A stretch of 64,000 nucleotides of DNA from Streptomyces sp. NBC_00224 (GCF_041435195.1 NZ_CP108106.1:4808501-4872500), one strand, 5' to 3'; positions 18,030 through 28,763 are shown, numbered from the stretch's first letter. Notes: generated by a model not told the origin, from the letters alone. A program made the numbers and translations.

Positions 18030-18665
18030 ATGGCGAGACTTCATCTCTTCGACCTCGACGGGACCCTCATGCGGGGATCCGCCGCGCCGGTCGAGATATC
18101 CCGGCAGCTAGGGCTGCTGGAGGAAATCGGCGAGCTGGAGAGGGAGCTGTCCGGCGGTCTGATCGGGCCGCCCGAGTACGCGGTCCGGGTCCACGAGCTC
18201 TGGTCGGGGCTGACGCAGGCGCATGTGACGGCGGCTTTCGTCTCTGCGCCATGGCTCGCCGGGATCCAGGAGGTGTGGCGGGAGATCCGGGAGGGCGGTG
18301 ACTACTGCGCCGTGATCTCGCTCTCGCCGTCGTTCTTCGTCGAGCGGCTGCTGGAGTGGGGAGCCGATGCCGCGCACGGCTCCGTCTTCCCCGAGGTGCC
18401 CTTCACCCGGCCCGTCGACCCGGCCGGGATCCTGAGCGCCGCCGCGAAGGTGACACTCGCCGAGCGGCTGCGCGCCGAGTTCGGGGTGAGCCGGGCGGAC
18501 TGTGTCGCGTACGGGGACTCGATGTCGGACGTGGAACTCTTCGCCGCGGTGCCCCTGTCGGTCGCGGTGAACGCCGACCACCACCTCGCCGGAAGGGCCA
18601 CGCACATCTACTCCGGGGGCGACCTCCGTGAGGCCTACGCGCTGGCACAGGTCACACGAGCCTAA
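18030..18665 (+). CDS. HAD-family phosphatase, SerB-like
   Basis: HAD hydrolase of 211 residues. Motif I is FDLDGTL (nucleophile D8, acid D10), motif II is ISLSPSF in the middle, and motif III/IV is VAYGDSMSDVELF. The order and spacing fit the phosphoserine phosphatase-like subclass (IB cap). Substrates in this group range from phosphoserine to histidinol phosphate. It stands alone between a parS pair and the flavohaemoprotein gene, with no serine-pathway neighbour, so the substrate is open. Confidence 0.88.
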   Translation: MARLHLFDLDGTLMRGSAAPVEISRQLGLLEEIGELERELSGGLIGPPEYAVRVHELWSGLTQAHVTAAFVSAPWLAGIQEVWREIREGGDYCAVISLSPSFFVERLLEWGADAAHGSVFPEVPFTRPVDPAGILSAAAKVTLAERLRAEFGVSRADCVAYGDSMSDVELFAAVPLSVAVNADHHLAGRATHIYSGGDLREAYALAQVTRA

Positions 18666-18803
18666 CGGGAATGTCGGTTCGGATACCCGGGATTCCTGCT
18701 ATTTGTCCCCGCAGCCGCACTGAAGCTGACATGCTCCGGTACGGGAGGGACGGGACTCCCGGACGTCGGTAACTGCGGCCAGAGGTTCGAGGCGAGACAA
18801 GGG

Positions 18804-19949
18804 ATGAACGCTCCGACCAACACGTCGACCGACGCTGTGCTGATACGCCGCACACTCGCGGAGATCGCACCTTTAGCGGACAAGGTCACGTCGTATTTCT
18901 ACGCATTGCTCTTCATAGGCGATCCGGAGCTGCGCACGCTCTTTCCGGCAGCGATGGACGCCCAGCGGGACCGGTTGCTCAAGGCGTTGCTCACGGCCGC
19001 CGAGCATCTGGAGAACACCGCCACACTCACTGAATATCTTCGCCAGCTGGGCCGGGGCCACCGTAAGTACGGCACCCGGCCCGAGCATTATCCGGCCGTC
19101 GGAGAGGCGCTGATCGGGGCACTGGTCCGGTACGCCGCGAAGACCTGGGACGAGGCGACCCAGGCCGCCTGGGTCCGGGCGTACACGACGATGTCGCAGA
19201 TCATGATCGACGCGGCCGACGAGGACGAGCTGCGCCGGCCCGCCTGGTGGTACGCCGAGGTCGTCTCGCACGATCTGAGGACCCCGGACATCGCGGTGGT
19301 CACCCTCCGCCCGGACCAGCCGTACCCCTTTCTGGCCGGGCAGTACGCGACGCTGGAGACGCCCTGGTGGCCGCGGATCTGGCGGCACTACTCGCTGGCC
19401 TCCGCGCCCCGCACCGACGGACTGCTGTCGCTGCACGTCAAGGCGGTGCCGGCCGGCTGGGTCTCCGGCGCGCTGGTCCACCGCGCCCGCCCCGGGGACA
19501 CCCTGCGCCTGGGGCCGCCCGCCGGGTCGATGGTGGTCGACCACACCACCGACAACGGCCTGCTCTGTCTGGGCGGCGGCACCGGCATAGCGCCCATCAA
19601 GGCGCTGGTCGAGGACGTCGCCCGGTACGGCGAGCGGCGGCCCGTCGAGGTCTTCTACGGCGCCCGCAGCAACCACGACCTCTACGACATCGACACCCTG
19701 CTGCGGATGCAGCAGGCGCACTCGTGGCTGTCGGTGCGGCCGGTGATCTCGGAGGGTCCGGGCCGGGGGCTCGGCGGACGGCTCCCGGAGGCGGTGCGCG
19801 AGTACGGGCCGTGGAACTCGTACGACGCCTATGTGTCCGGGCCGCCGGGAATGATCCGCAGCGGCGTGACCACCCTGCGGGACATCGGGATCCCCTCCGA
19901 CCGCATCCGCCACGACTCCGTCGAGGAGCTCGTCGCGGCGAACGACTGA
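18804..19949 (+). CDS. Flavohaemoprotein-like globin-FAD/NAD reductase with a TTA codon
   Basis: Fusion of 381 residues: globin domain (about 10-140), FAD domain (RHYSLASAPR, residues ~193-202) and NAD domain (GGGTGIAPIKALV and SGPPGM). It resembles Hmp nitric-oxide dioxygenases. The globin keeps a Tyr in SYFYALLF (B10 region) and a His in GRGHRKYG that fits the proximal ligand. Codon 24 (18873-18875) is TTA, read only by the BldA tRNA in Streptomyces, so translation may depend on bldA and on development. Sequence identity to classic Hmp looks moderate, so the NO role is inferred. Confidence 0.9.
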   Translation: MNAPTNTSTDAVLIRRTLAEIAPLADKVTSYFYALLFIGDPELRTLFPAAMDAQRDRLLKALLTAAEHLENTATLTEYLRQLGRGHRKYGTRPEHYPAVGEALIGALVRYAAKTWDEATQAAWVRAYTTMSQIMIDAADEDELRRPAWWYAEVVSHDLRTPDIAVVTLRPDQPYPFLAGQYATLETPWWPRIWRHYSLASAPRTDGLLSLHVKAVPAGWVSGALVHRARPGDTLRLGPPAGSMVVDHTTDNGLLCLGGGTGIAPIKALVEDVARYGERRPVEVFYGARSNHDLYDIDTLLRMQQAHSWLSVRPVISEGPGRGLGGRLPEAVREYGPWNSYDAYVSGPPGMIRSGVTTLRDIGIPSDRIRHDSVEELVAAND

Positions 19950-19989
19950 GGCGCGGCGCAGCACCGAGGACCGCGCGCCCGGCGGGGGA

Positions 19990-20472
19990 TCAGCCCAGGT
20001 CGGGCGCGTGCATCGCGCGGACTCCCTCGATGTTGCCGTCGAGGTAGTGCCGCAGCGACAGCGGTACGAGGTGGACGGAGGCGATACCGACGCGGGTGAA
20101 CGGGATCCGTACGATCTCGTACTCGCCGCACGGGTCGTCCACTTCGGGGCCGTGCCGCAGGGACTCGTCCATGGAGTCGAGCCGGCAGACGAAGAAGTGC
20201 TGCACCTTCACGCCGGTCGCCCCGCCGTCGGCGCCGATGTGCTCGACGGTGTCGACGAAGCAGGGCACCACATCGGTGATCTTCGCGCCGAGCTCCTCGT
20301 GCACCTCGCGGTGCAGGGCCTCGACGACGGTGGAGTCCTCCGGCTCGACGCCGCCGCCGGGGGTGAGCCAGTAGGGATCCATGCCGGGCTTGGTGCGCTT
20401 GATCAGGATCAGGTCGTCGCCGTCCAGCAGGACGGCTCGTGCGGTGCGCTTGACCACGGGTCGGACGGTCAT
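19990..20472 (-). CDS. Nudix hydrolase
   Basis: Protein of 160 residues with a Nudix box around 38-62 (GGGVEPEDSTVVEALHREV followed by HEELG), the Mg2+-binding loop-helix that cleaves nucleoside diphosphates linked to other groups. The start MTVRPVVKRTARAVLLDGDD is typical of short actinobacterial Nudix proteins. It converges on the flavohaemoprotein gene with a 40-bp gap and lies just downstream of the LysR gene on the same strand. Substrate unknown. Confidence 0.9.
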   Translation of the reverse strand: MTVRPVVKRTARAVLLDGDDLILIKRTKPGMDPYWLTPGGGVEPEDSTVVEALHREVHEELGAKITDVVPCFVDTVEHIGADGGATGVKVQHFFVCRLDSMDESLRHGPEVDDPCGEYEIVRIPFTRVGIASVHLVPLSLRHYLDGNIEGVRAMHAPDLG

Positions 20473-20511
20473 GGGAGAAATGTGGCCCGTGGCGGCGCCC
20501 GCGAAACTCTC

Positions 20512-21408
20512 TCAGCTCCAGTCGACCGCGGCACGCAGCAGCCACTCCTGCGCCCGAGCGATGTGCGGCAGGGCGAGCGTGCCGGTGCGCACCGCCAGGA
20601 AGTAGGTCCGCAGCGGGGGCACCGGAGGGTCGAGCAGGGCCACCAGCTCGCCGCGCTCCAGCGCCCCCTCGCACAGATAGCGCGGCAGTACGGCCAGGCC
20701 GGCACCCGCCGTCACCGTCTCCAGGACCGCCCGCAGGTCGGGTGCGATCACCGTGCCCGCGGCGGCCGGCTTGGTGTCGAAGACCGCGGCCCAGTAGCGC
20801 GAGACGAACGGGAGCGACTCGTGCACCTCCACCACCGGAATGTGCTCCAGTACGCCGGGGCCTCCGCGCCGCAGCGCCCCCGGCGCGACCCGCGAGGCCC
20901 AGCGCACCCCGGCGACCAGCACATGCTCCTCGTCGCAGAGCGGGGTCGCGCTGAGCAGCCGGCCGCGGGGCCGGGCGGTGGCGATGGCCAGGTCGTGGTG
21001 GCCCGCGGCCAGGCCCTCCAGGGTCTCCTCGGCGTTGCCGAAGGAGGCCCGCAGCGCGAGCCCCTGCGGGACGAGGGAGGTCAGTGCGGGCAGGGCGCGC
21101 AGCGAGGTGAACTCCGGTGGCCCGGCGAGGTGGAGGGTGCGTACACCCGACTCCTCGTACGAGCCGGACTCCGCGATCTCGACCAGCGCGTCCAGGTGCG
21201 GGGCGGCCCGCTGGGCCAGTTCGTCCCCGACGGTCGTCGGTGTCACCCCGCGCGCCTGGCGCAGGAACAGCGGGCGCCCCAACTGCCGCTCCAGGGTGCG
21301 GATCTGGCTGGTCACGGCGGGCTGCGAGAGGCCGAGCAGGGCGGCGGCCCGGGTGAAGGAACCCGCGCGATGGACCGTGACGAACGTGCGCAGCAGGGCG
21401 AGGTCCAT
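20512..21408 (-). CDS. LysR-family transcriptional regulator
   Basis: LTTR of 298 residues with an N-terminal winged helix (MDLALLRTFVTVHRAGSFTR, then ALLGLSQPAVTSQIRTLERQLG) and a periplasmic-binding-like effector domain. The ATG at 21408 is chosen by the fixed spacing of the LysR HTH and by GGGAGGG upstream. It lies downstream of the PLP-lyase gene on the same strand, separated by 188 bp including a terminator, so it has its own promoter. Its target is not evident because no divergent gene is present. Confidence 0.92.
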   Translation of the reverse strand: MDLALLRTFVTVHRAGSFTRAAALLGLSQPAVTSQIRTLERQLGRPLFLRQARGVTPTTVGDELAQRAAPHLDALVEIAESGSYEESGVRTLHLAGPPEFTSLRALPALTSLVPQGLALRASFGNAEETLEGLAAGHHDLAIATARPRGRLLSATPLCDEEHVLVAGVRWASRVAPGALRRGGPGVLEHIPVVEVHESLPFVSRYWAAVFDTKPAAAGTVIAPDLRAVLETVTAGAGLAVLPRYLCEGALERGELVALLDPPVPPLRTYFLAVRTGTLALPHIARAQEWLLRAAVDWS

Positions 21409-21463
21409 GGCTGCCCTCCCGTCCCGAACTGCCTCACAACGTCCCCGGCCGGACACAACTATA

Positions 21464-21515
21464 AATATGTCGATAGGTCTCTGTCGCTACTGTGATTGGA
21501 CACTGACACAGAGTC
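21464..21515. promoter_or_regulatory. AT-rich upstream region of the LysR gene
   Basis: An unusually AT-rich patch (CTATAAATATGTCGATAG near 21461) and an inverted pair CTGTG / CACAG spaced by 13 bp (about 21490-21512) lie upstream of the LysR start. They are plausible promoter or LTTR-box DNA, with no closer match to a known site. Confidence 0.35.
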
Positions 21516-21554
21516 AACTAGCCTTGGTGACACGGTTCTTCGCGCGTGGAACCG

Positions 21555-21593
21555 GGGCGGTCCGAGCCATGAGGGGGGAGGCTCGGACCGCCC
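21555..21593. terminator. Terminator of the PLP-lyase gene
   Basis: Perfect 14-bp stem GGGCGGTCCGAGCC / complement (21555-21568, 21580-21593) with an 11-nt loop, immediately after the minus-strand stop at 21597. Confidence 0.88.
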
Positions 21594-21596
21594 GTC

Positions 21597-22751
21597 TCAT
21601 GCCCCGGCGGCCGCGGCCTCGTCCAGCGCCCGCCGTACGTCGGCGACGAGATCCGCGGTGTCCTCGGCCCCGGCGGAGAAGCGGATGAAGCCCTCCGAGA
21701 CCTTGTCGCCGCCCCAGCGGCCACGCCGCTCGGCAGTGGAGCGCACCCCGCCGAAGCTCGTGGCGTCGTCCACCAGCCGCAGCGCCGCCAGGAACCGCTC
21801 CGCGTAAGCGCGGTCGGGCAGGTCGAAGGAGACGACACAGCCGAAGCGGCGCATCTGCGCGGCCGCCTGCCGGTGCGCGGGGTCGGACGGCAGCCCGGGA
21901 TGGCGCACCCCGCTCACCTCGGGGCGCTCGGACAGCGCCTCCGCGACGGCCAGCGCGTTCGCCGACTGCCGGTCCGCGCGCAGCTGGAGCGTGGCCAGCG
22001 ACCGGTGCGCCAGCCAGGCCTCCATCGGCCCGGGAATCGCCCCGACGACCTTGCGCCATGTGCGTACGCGCGCGGCGAGCCCAGGGTCCCGGCAGACCAC
22101 ATAGCCGAGCAGCAGATCGCCGTGGCCGGTGAGGCCCTTGGTGCCGCTCGCCACCGCGAAGTCCGCGCCGAGCTCCAGCGGGCGCTGGCCGAGCGGGGTC
22201 GCCAGCGTGTTGTCGACCGCGACCAGCGCGCCCGTGTCGTGGGCGGCCGCCGCCAGCCGCCGGATGTCGCAGACGTCCAGGCCCGGGTTGGAGGGCGTCT
22301 CGATCCACAGCAGAGCCGCGCCGTCCAGGACGTCCAGTTGGGCGTCGCCCGCGGTCGGCGCGGTGCGCACCTCGACTCCGTAGGCGGCGAGCTGCTCGCG
22401 CACCAGGGGCAGCGCCTGGTAGCCGTCGTCCGGCAGGACCACGGCGTCGCCCACGCGCGCGTGGGAGAGCAGGACCGCCGAGATCGCGGCCATGCCGGAG
22501 GCGAACACGACCGCCTCGGCGGGCGCGTCCGGGGACTCCAGCTCGGCGAGGGCGCGCTCCAGATGGGTCCAGGTCGGATTGGTGTCCCGGCCGTAGGTGT
22601 AGGGGCCCACGGCCTCGCCCGGGAGGTGGAAGTGCGCGGCGAACACCGGCCCCGGCAGCGAGGGTTCGTACGCCACCGGGTCCGGGAGCCCGGCCCGCAC
22701 CGCTCTGGTGCCGTCACCCGGCGCCCGGGGAGGGTTCACACCGGAGGTCAT
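21597..22751 (-). CDS. Cys/Met-metabolism PLP enzyme (cystathionine gamma-synthase/lyase-like)
   Basis: Fold-type I PLP enzyme of 384 residues. The PLP lysine lies in VASGTKGLTGHGD. The active-site tyrosine loop YTYGRDTNPTW lies near residue 50, and LWIETPSNPGLDVCD binds the cofactor. It belongs to the Cys/Met metabolism family (PF01053), whose members make or break C-S bonds. Family members differ in only a few residues, so lyase, synthase or sulfhydrylase activity cannot be settled here. The ATG at 22751 has GGGGAG upstream. The holin-like gene upstream stops 11 bp before this start, suggesting cotranscription. Confidence 0.87.
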   Translation of the reverse strand: MTSGVNPPRAPGDGTRAVRAGLPDPVAYEPSLPGPVFAAHFHLPGEAVGPYTYGRDTNPTWTHLERALAELESPDAPAEAVVFASGMAAISAVLLSHARVGDAVVLPDDGYQALPLVREQLAAYGVEVRTAPTAGDAQLDVLDGAALLWIETPSNPGLDVCDIRRLAAAAHDTGALVAVDNTLATPLGQRPLELGADFAVASGTKGLTGHGDLLLGYVVCRDPGLAARVRTWRKVVGAIPGPMEAWLAHRSLATLQLRADRQSANALAVAEALSERPEVSGVRHPGLPSDPAHRQAAAQMRRFGCVVSFDLPDRAYAERFLAALRLVDDATSFGGVRSTAERRGRWGGDKVSEGFIRFSAGAEDTADLVADVRRALDEAAAAGA

Positions 22752-22762
22752 CCGCGCTCCCC

Positions 22763-23143
22763 TCAGTCCTTGTCGTCGGGCAGGACGACGTTCAGCGCCC
22801 AGGACACGATCGAGATGATCAGGCCGCCGAGCAGTGCGGTCCAGAAGCCCTCGACATGGAAGTTGAGGTCGAGCTTCCCGGCCAGCCACGAGGTGAGCAG
22901 CAGCATCAGGGCGTTGATCACAAAGGTGATCAGGCCGAGCGTGAGGATGAACAGCGGGAACGAGAGGAGCTTCACGACCGGCTTGACGATGAAGTTCACC
23001 ACGCCGAAGAGCAGCGCGACCAGAACCAGCGTCAGGGCCTTCTTGCCGGTGCTGTCACCGGTGAGCGTGATGTCCTGAACCAGCCAGATGGCCACGGCCA
23101 GGGCCGCCGCGTTGGCGAGCGTCTTGACTACGAAATTCTTCAT
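22763..23143 (-). CDS. Phage holin superfamily IV-like membrane protein
   Basis: Protein of 126 residues with four hydrophobic segments and the pattern FVVKTLANAAALAVAIWLV, then NFIVKPVVKLLSFPLFILTLG. This is the four-TM YvlD/mycobacterial holin-IV family (PF04020). Despite the family name, chromosomal members are ordinary membrane proteins of unknown function, and nothing phage-like is nearby. It is divergent from the cupin gene. Confidence 0.85.
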   Translation of the reverse strand: MKNFVVKTLANAAALAVAIWLVQDITLTGDSTGKKALTLVLVALLFGVVNFIVKPVVKLLSFPLFILTLGLITFVINALMLLLTSWLAGKLDLNFHVEGFWTALLGGLIISIVSWALNVVLPDDKD

Positions 23144-23193
23144 GTGTCTGATCGTGGCAGACGTGATCGGTACCAGTGCAGGGGCGGACGGCG

Positions 23194-23511
23194 ATGAAGC
23201 AATTCCGGCTTGACGAACTTGAGGCGGAGCGCGCCGCGAACGACGGCGCGTATCTGCAGTTTCTGCGGGAAAGGAACATGTCGGCCGGGCTCTACGCACT
23301 GGACGCGGGCGATCACGACCCGCAGAAGCCGCACGCCCAGGACGAGATCTACTTCGTGGTGAGCGGCCGGGCATCCATCACCGTCGGCCTGGAGACCACC
23401 GAGGTGGCGCGGGGCAGCGTCGTCTATGTGCCGGCCGGGGTCGCCCACCGGTTCCACCACATCGCCGAGGACCTGCGGGTTCTGGTCGTCTTCTCTCCCC
23501 CTGAGAGCTGA
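23194..23511 (+). CDS. Small cupin-domain protein
   Basis: Single cupin of 105 residues with motif 1 around PHAQDEIYFVVSG and motif 2 as VYVPAGVAHRFHH, giving the usual His/Glu metal site. Such small cupins are often metal-dependent isomerases, dioxygenases or sensors. The ATG at 23194 follows GGGGCGGACGGCG; a GTG at 23176 would add six residues. It stands alone between divergent holin-like and downstream DUF5326 genes. Confidence 0.85.
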   Translation: MKQFRLDELEAERAANDGAYLQFLRERNMSAGLYALDAGDHDPQKPHAQDEIYFVVSGRASITVGLETTEVARGSVVYVPAGVAHRFHHIAEDLRVLVVFSPPES

Positions 23512-23513
23512 GG

Positions 23514-23538
23514 GCGACCCCCGGGACTCCCTAGGGGT
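23514..23538. terminator. Weak hairpin after the cupin gene
   Basis: Inverted repeat GACCCC / GGGGTC starts 3 bp after the cupin stop. The short stem has no T-run, so termination is only suggested. Confidence 0.4.
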
Positions 23539-23660
23539 CCGGTCAGGGGAGACCAAGGGCTGCGAGGCCCCCGTTCGGTACCCCCGCGCCCCTAGCATCG
23601 AGGGTGTCGAAGGCAGCAGCCCGAGACCTCAGGAGAATCACGAGTACGAAAGAGGTAAGG

Positions 23661-23885
23661 ATGATGGCCGCACGGGAGATATTCACGGGGATGCCCTGGT
23701 GGGTGAAGTGGGTTGCCGTGCCCGTCATCGCCCTGGTCGTATTCGGCGGTCTCATCGCCAGTGTGGTCGGCTTCCTGTTCGGACTGCTCTTCAAGGTGCT
23801 GATCTTCGTGGCCCTGGTCGGCGGTCTCGTCTACGTCGTGCGGCGGTTCATGTCGGGCTCGTCGTCCTCGCGCGGAGACTGGTAG
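23661..23885 (+). CDS. DUF5326-like small membrane protein
   Basis: Protein of 74 residues with the Streptomyces pattern REIFTGMPWWVKWVAVPVIAL and two hydrophobic segments, then a Ser-rich end. It matches the DUF5326 family as I remember it; function unknown. Starts are possible at 23661 and 23664 (ATGATG), with AGAGG at 23651-23655. The open frame to 23604 lacks a good ribosome-binding site. Confidence 0.78.
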   Translation: MMAAREIFTGMPWWVKWVAVPVIALVVFGGLIASVVGFLFGLLFKVLIFVALVGGLVYVVRRFMSGSSSSRGDW

Positions 23886-24073
23886 GCGGCAGCGCGCATT
23901 TCGTACGGGCGCGGCCCCGCAAAGGCACAGCGCTCGTACAGAACGCCCCAGGATTAGCCCGGCTGAGGGACGGAGAGGCCAAACCCCTCATGGCGCCGGA
24001 GGCGGCCGTTATGGTGAAAACCTCTGCTGCCTCGGGCGGGCCCCCTGTCCGTCAGCACGCCTGGGGGTGACTT

Positions 24074-24844
24074 TTGGCCACGGCTGCGAACGCCGGTGTC
24101 CCTACCCTGATCGGTTCGGTCCAGCGGGCGTTGCGCCTGCTGGAGGCCGTGGGTGCCCATGTGGACGGCGCTCCTGCCAAACAGCTGGCGCGGGAGGCCG
24201 GACTGCCGCTCCCCACCGCGTACCACCTGCTGCGCACCCTCACCCACGAGGGCTATCTGCGCCGAGAGAACGGTGTGTTCGTCTTCGGCGAGGCCGCCGA
24301 GCGGCTGGCGGACGGCGGGGCGATGCAGAATCGGCGCACCAAGATCAGCCGCTCTCTCGCGGAGTGGCGCGACGCCATCGGGGTCCCCGTCTACTTCGCG
24401 GTCTACCGCGAGGGTGAGATCGAGATCGCCGGAGTGGCCGACACGCCGTCGGCCCCGGCCGTCGAGGAGTGGGCCGACTTCCGGGAGACCGGGCACGCGC
24501 ACGCCATCGGCCAGTGCCTGCTGAGCCAACTCGACGAGAAGGCCCGCGAGGACCATCTGAACCGGCACCCCGTCCGCGCGGTCACCCCCTATTCCGTACG
24601 CGACCGCCGGGCCCTCCTGGACCGCCTCGCGGCTACGGAGCGTATGCAACCGGTCGTCGAACGCCAGGAGTACGCACTGGGCACGGTCTGCGCGGCCATC
24701 CCGATCGCGGCGGGCTCCGGAGCCGCCACCATGGCCATTTCCCTCCCCCTCCACCAGCAAGAACGCCTGATTCCGGCGATCGAGCAGCTCCGTGGCGAAG
24801 TCGGCCGTCTCCTCGGCTCCCTCGCGTTCTCTATCAGTATCTGA
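24074..24844 (+). CDS. ssgR: IclR-family activator SsgR
   Basis: IclR protein of 256 residues. The N-terminal winged helix reads SVQRALRLLEAVGAHVDG then AKQLAREAGLPLPTAYHLLRTL, and the C-terminal effector domain follows. It lies 99 bp upstream of ssgA in the same orientation. In S. coelicolor the same pair is ssgR-ssgA, and SsgR is the activator of ssgA. The start is probably the TTG at 24074, with GGGGGTGA about 5 bases upstream. The assignment rests on domain plus this synteny. Confidence 0.92.
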   Translation: MATAANAGVPTLIGSVQRALRLLEAVGAHVDGAPAKQLAREAGLPLPTAYHLLRTLTHEGYLRRENGVFVFGEAAERLADGGAMQNRRTKISRSLAEWRDAIGVPVYFAVYREGEIEIAGVADTPSAPAVEEWADFRETGHAHAIGQCLLSQLDEKAREDHLNRHPVRAVTPYSVRDRRALLDRLAATERMQPVVERQEYALGTVCAAIPIAAGSGAATMAISLPLHQQERLIPAIEQLRGEVGRLLGSLAFSISI

Positions 24845-24943
24845 AAACTCACTCCTTGTGATCTGTTAGTGCTTCCAGCACGATTGCGTCAAGAGGGCCA
24901 GGGGGGATCATTCCTGGCCATTTCAGCTACAGCGGGGTACATG

Positions 24944-25378
24944 ATGCGTGAGGTCCTGGCAGAGGTCATGATGAGCTTCCTCGTCTCCGAGGAGCTCTCC
25001 TTCAGGATCCCGGTGGAGCTCACATACCGCGCCGACGATCCGTACGCGGTCCGCATGACCTTCCACCTTCCCGGCGACGAACCCGTGACATGGACGTTCG
25101 GGCGGGAACTGCTGCTCGACGGCATCAACACCCCCACCGGCGACGGCGATGTGCACATCGCGCCCTCCTGCCCGGAGGAGCTCTGCGACGTCCACATCCG
25201 CCTCCAGGTGGGCGGCGAACGGGCGCTCTTCCGGGCCGGGGCCGGCCCGCTGGTGGCCTTCCTCGACCGCACCGACAAGCTCGTACCGCTGGGGCAGGAG
25301 CGCGCGCTCGGCGACTTCGACGGACATCTGGACGAGGCGCTGGGGCGGATCCTGGCCGAGGAGCAGAACGCGGGCTGA
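24944..25378 (+). CDS. ssgA: Sporulation regulator SsgA (SsgA-like protein family)
   Basis: SALP-family protein that promotes septum placement and sporulation in Streptomyces. The sequence MSFLVSEELSFRIPVELTY, with DKLVPLGQERALGDFDG and AEEQNAG at the end, fits SsgA itself rather than SsgB-G. I place the start at 24944 (MREVLAEVMM), which gives 144 residues. ATG at 24971 gives a 135-residue alternative. It is probably activated by SsgR just upstream. It converges on the YibE/F gene with only 7 bp between stops. Confidence 0.93.
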   Translation: MREVLAEVMMSFLVSEELSFRIPVELTYRADDPYAVRMTFHLPGDEPVTWTFGRELLLDGINTPTGDGDVHIAPSCPEELCDVHIRLQVGGERALFRAGAGPLVAFLDRTDKLVPLGQERALGDFDGHLDEALGRILAEEQNAG

Positions 25379-25385
25379 GCGCCGC

Positions 25386-26720
25386 CTACTTCTTGCGGCG
25401 CTTGCCTCGTCCGCCGCGCACCGGCCCGCGTGCCGCGACGGCCGGGCGGTCGGCCGAGACCACCAGCGCCGCGAGGGCGGTGGTCACCGGGACCGAGGCC
25501 ACCAGGCCGATCGAGCCCACCAGCGTCCGGACGATCTCCTCGGCGACCAGCTCGCTGTTGGCCACCGTCCCCACGCTGCTCTGCGCGATCGAGAACAGCA
25601 GCAACAGCGGCAGCGCCGCGCCCGCGTACGCCAGGACCAGGGTGTTGACCACCGACGCGATGTGGTCGCGGCCGATCCGGATGCCCGCCCGGTACAGCCC
25701 GCGCGGACCCATCGTCGGATTGGCCTCGTGGAGCTCCCAGACCGCCGACGTCTGGGTGACCGTCACATCGTCGAGCACCCCGAGCGATCCGATGATCACG
25801 CCGGCCAGCAGCAGACCGGACATGTCGATGTTCGGGTACAGCGCGTGGATCAGGCCGGTGTTGTCGTCGGTGTTACCGGTCAGCGAGGCCCAGCCGATGA
25901 AGAGCGACCCGAGCAGCCCGATCAGGACGAGCGAGACCAGCGTGCCGAGCACGGCGACCGAGGTGCGCGCCGACAGGCCGTGGCACATGTACAGCGCGAT
26001 CAGCATGATCGCGCTCGACCCGACCACCGCGACCAGCAGCGGATTGGAGCCCTGGAGGATCGCCGGCAGGATGAACAGGGTCAGCACGGCGAACGAGACG
26101 ACCAGCGCGACGAGCGCCATCACCCCGCGCAGCCGGCCGACGACCACGACCGCGAGGGCGAAGATGCCCGCGAGCAGCGCCATCGGGAGCCGCCGGTTCA
26201 CATCGGTCACCGAATACTGCAGGTCGTGCGGGGCGTCGGGGGCGTACGCGACGATCACGCCCTGCCCCTTGTGCAGTTGGCGCGGAGCGTCCGGCTGGAC
26301 GATCTCGGTGAAGGTGCGGCCCTTCTCCTTGCCGCTGGTGACCTCGATGGTCGCCTTGGCGCACAGGCCCCGATCGGAGCGCTCGGCCTCCTGGCCCTTG
26401 GCGGTCGAGGTGTTGCCGTTCGACGGGGTCTGACCGCCGTTGACCGTCTTGCAGTCGACCTTCTGGAGTGCGACGACCTTCGCCTGCTGGGTCTGGCGGT
26501 CGAAGCCGACTCCGGTGCGCTGGTGGGACGGGGATCCCCCGGGCCACAGCACGGCCAGGCCGACGAGCACCGCGACCGAGAAAGGGATCAGCACGGCGGC
26601 GATCACCTTGCGGAGATGCTTGGAGACGGGCGCCGCGGGACCGTGGCTGTGCGTGTGCCCGGAGGTCTGGCCGTGCGGGTGTCCGTGGGCGTCTTCGGGG
26701 GGCTGCTCTGCTGACGTCAC
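25386..26720 (-). CDS. YibE/F-family membrane protein with His-rich N-terminus
   Basis: Protein of 444 residues. The N-terminal tail holds AHGHPHGQTSGHTHSHG. One TM segment (about 36-56) precedes an extracytoplasmic domain, then about seven TM segments of the YibE/F (PF07907) core, including GSLGVLDDVTVTQTSAVWEL. The C-terminus is basic (RGPVRGGRGKRRKK). The family function is unknown; the histidines could bind Zn2+, Ni2+ or Cu. The start is GTG 26720. It is divergent from thiC, about 80 bp from the riboswitch. Confidence 0.88.
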   Translation of the reverse strand: MTSAEQPPEDAHGHPHGQTSGHTHSHGPAAPVSKHLRKVIAAVLIPFSVAVLVGLAVLWPGGSPSHQRTGVGFDRQTQQAKVVALQKVDCKTVNGGQTPSNGNTSTAKGQEAERSDRGLCAKATIEVTSGKEKGRTFTEIVQPDAPRQLHKGQGVIVAYAPDAPHDLQYSVTDVNRRLPMALLAGIFALAVVVVGRLRGVMALVALVVSFAVLTLFILPAILQGSNPLLVAVVGSSAIMLIALYMCHGLSARTSVAVLGTLVSLVLIGLLGSLFIGWASLTGNTDDNTGLIHALYPNIDMSGLLLAGVIIGSLGVLDDVTVTQTSAVWELHEANPTMGPRGLYRAGIRIGRDHIASVVNTLVLAYAGAALPLLLLFSIAQSSVGTVANSELVAEEIVRTLVGSIGLVASVPVTTALAALVVSADRPAVAARGPVRGGRGKRRKK

Positions 26721-26799
26721 CGCCCGATCATCGCAAGAACGGTGGGGCCCCTCTGTTCAGCGCGCTGGCGATGACGCTAGCGTGGTGACACCTTTGCAC

Positions 26800-28697
<1,898 letters not shown>

Positions 28698-28712
28698 CGT
28701 CCGCGTACCGAT

Positions 28713-28726
28713 GTTTCACGTGAAAC
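28713..28726. other. parS: parS site (ParB binding)
   Basis: Exact GTTTCACGTGAAAC, first of four within 114 bp after thiC. Confidence 0.93.
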
Positions 28727-28736
28727 AGCGATCCCT

Positions 28737-28750
28737 GTTTCACGTGAAAC
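28737..28750. other. parS: parS site (ParB binding)
   Basis: Exact GTTTCACGTGAAAC, second of the four-site cluster (24 bp after the first). Confidence 0.93.
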
Positions 28751-28763
28751 ATGCGCGGCCGTG

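Noticed and set aside
22763..23143. Phage remnant because of the holin-family name
   Set aside because: No integrase, lysin, structural genes or attachment sites nearby; family members are common chromosomal proteins.
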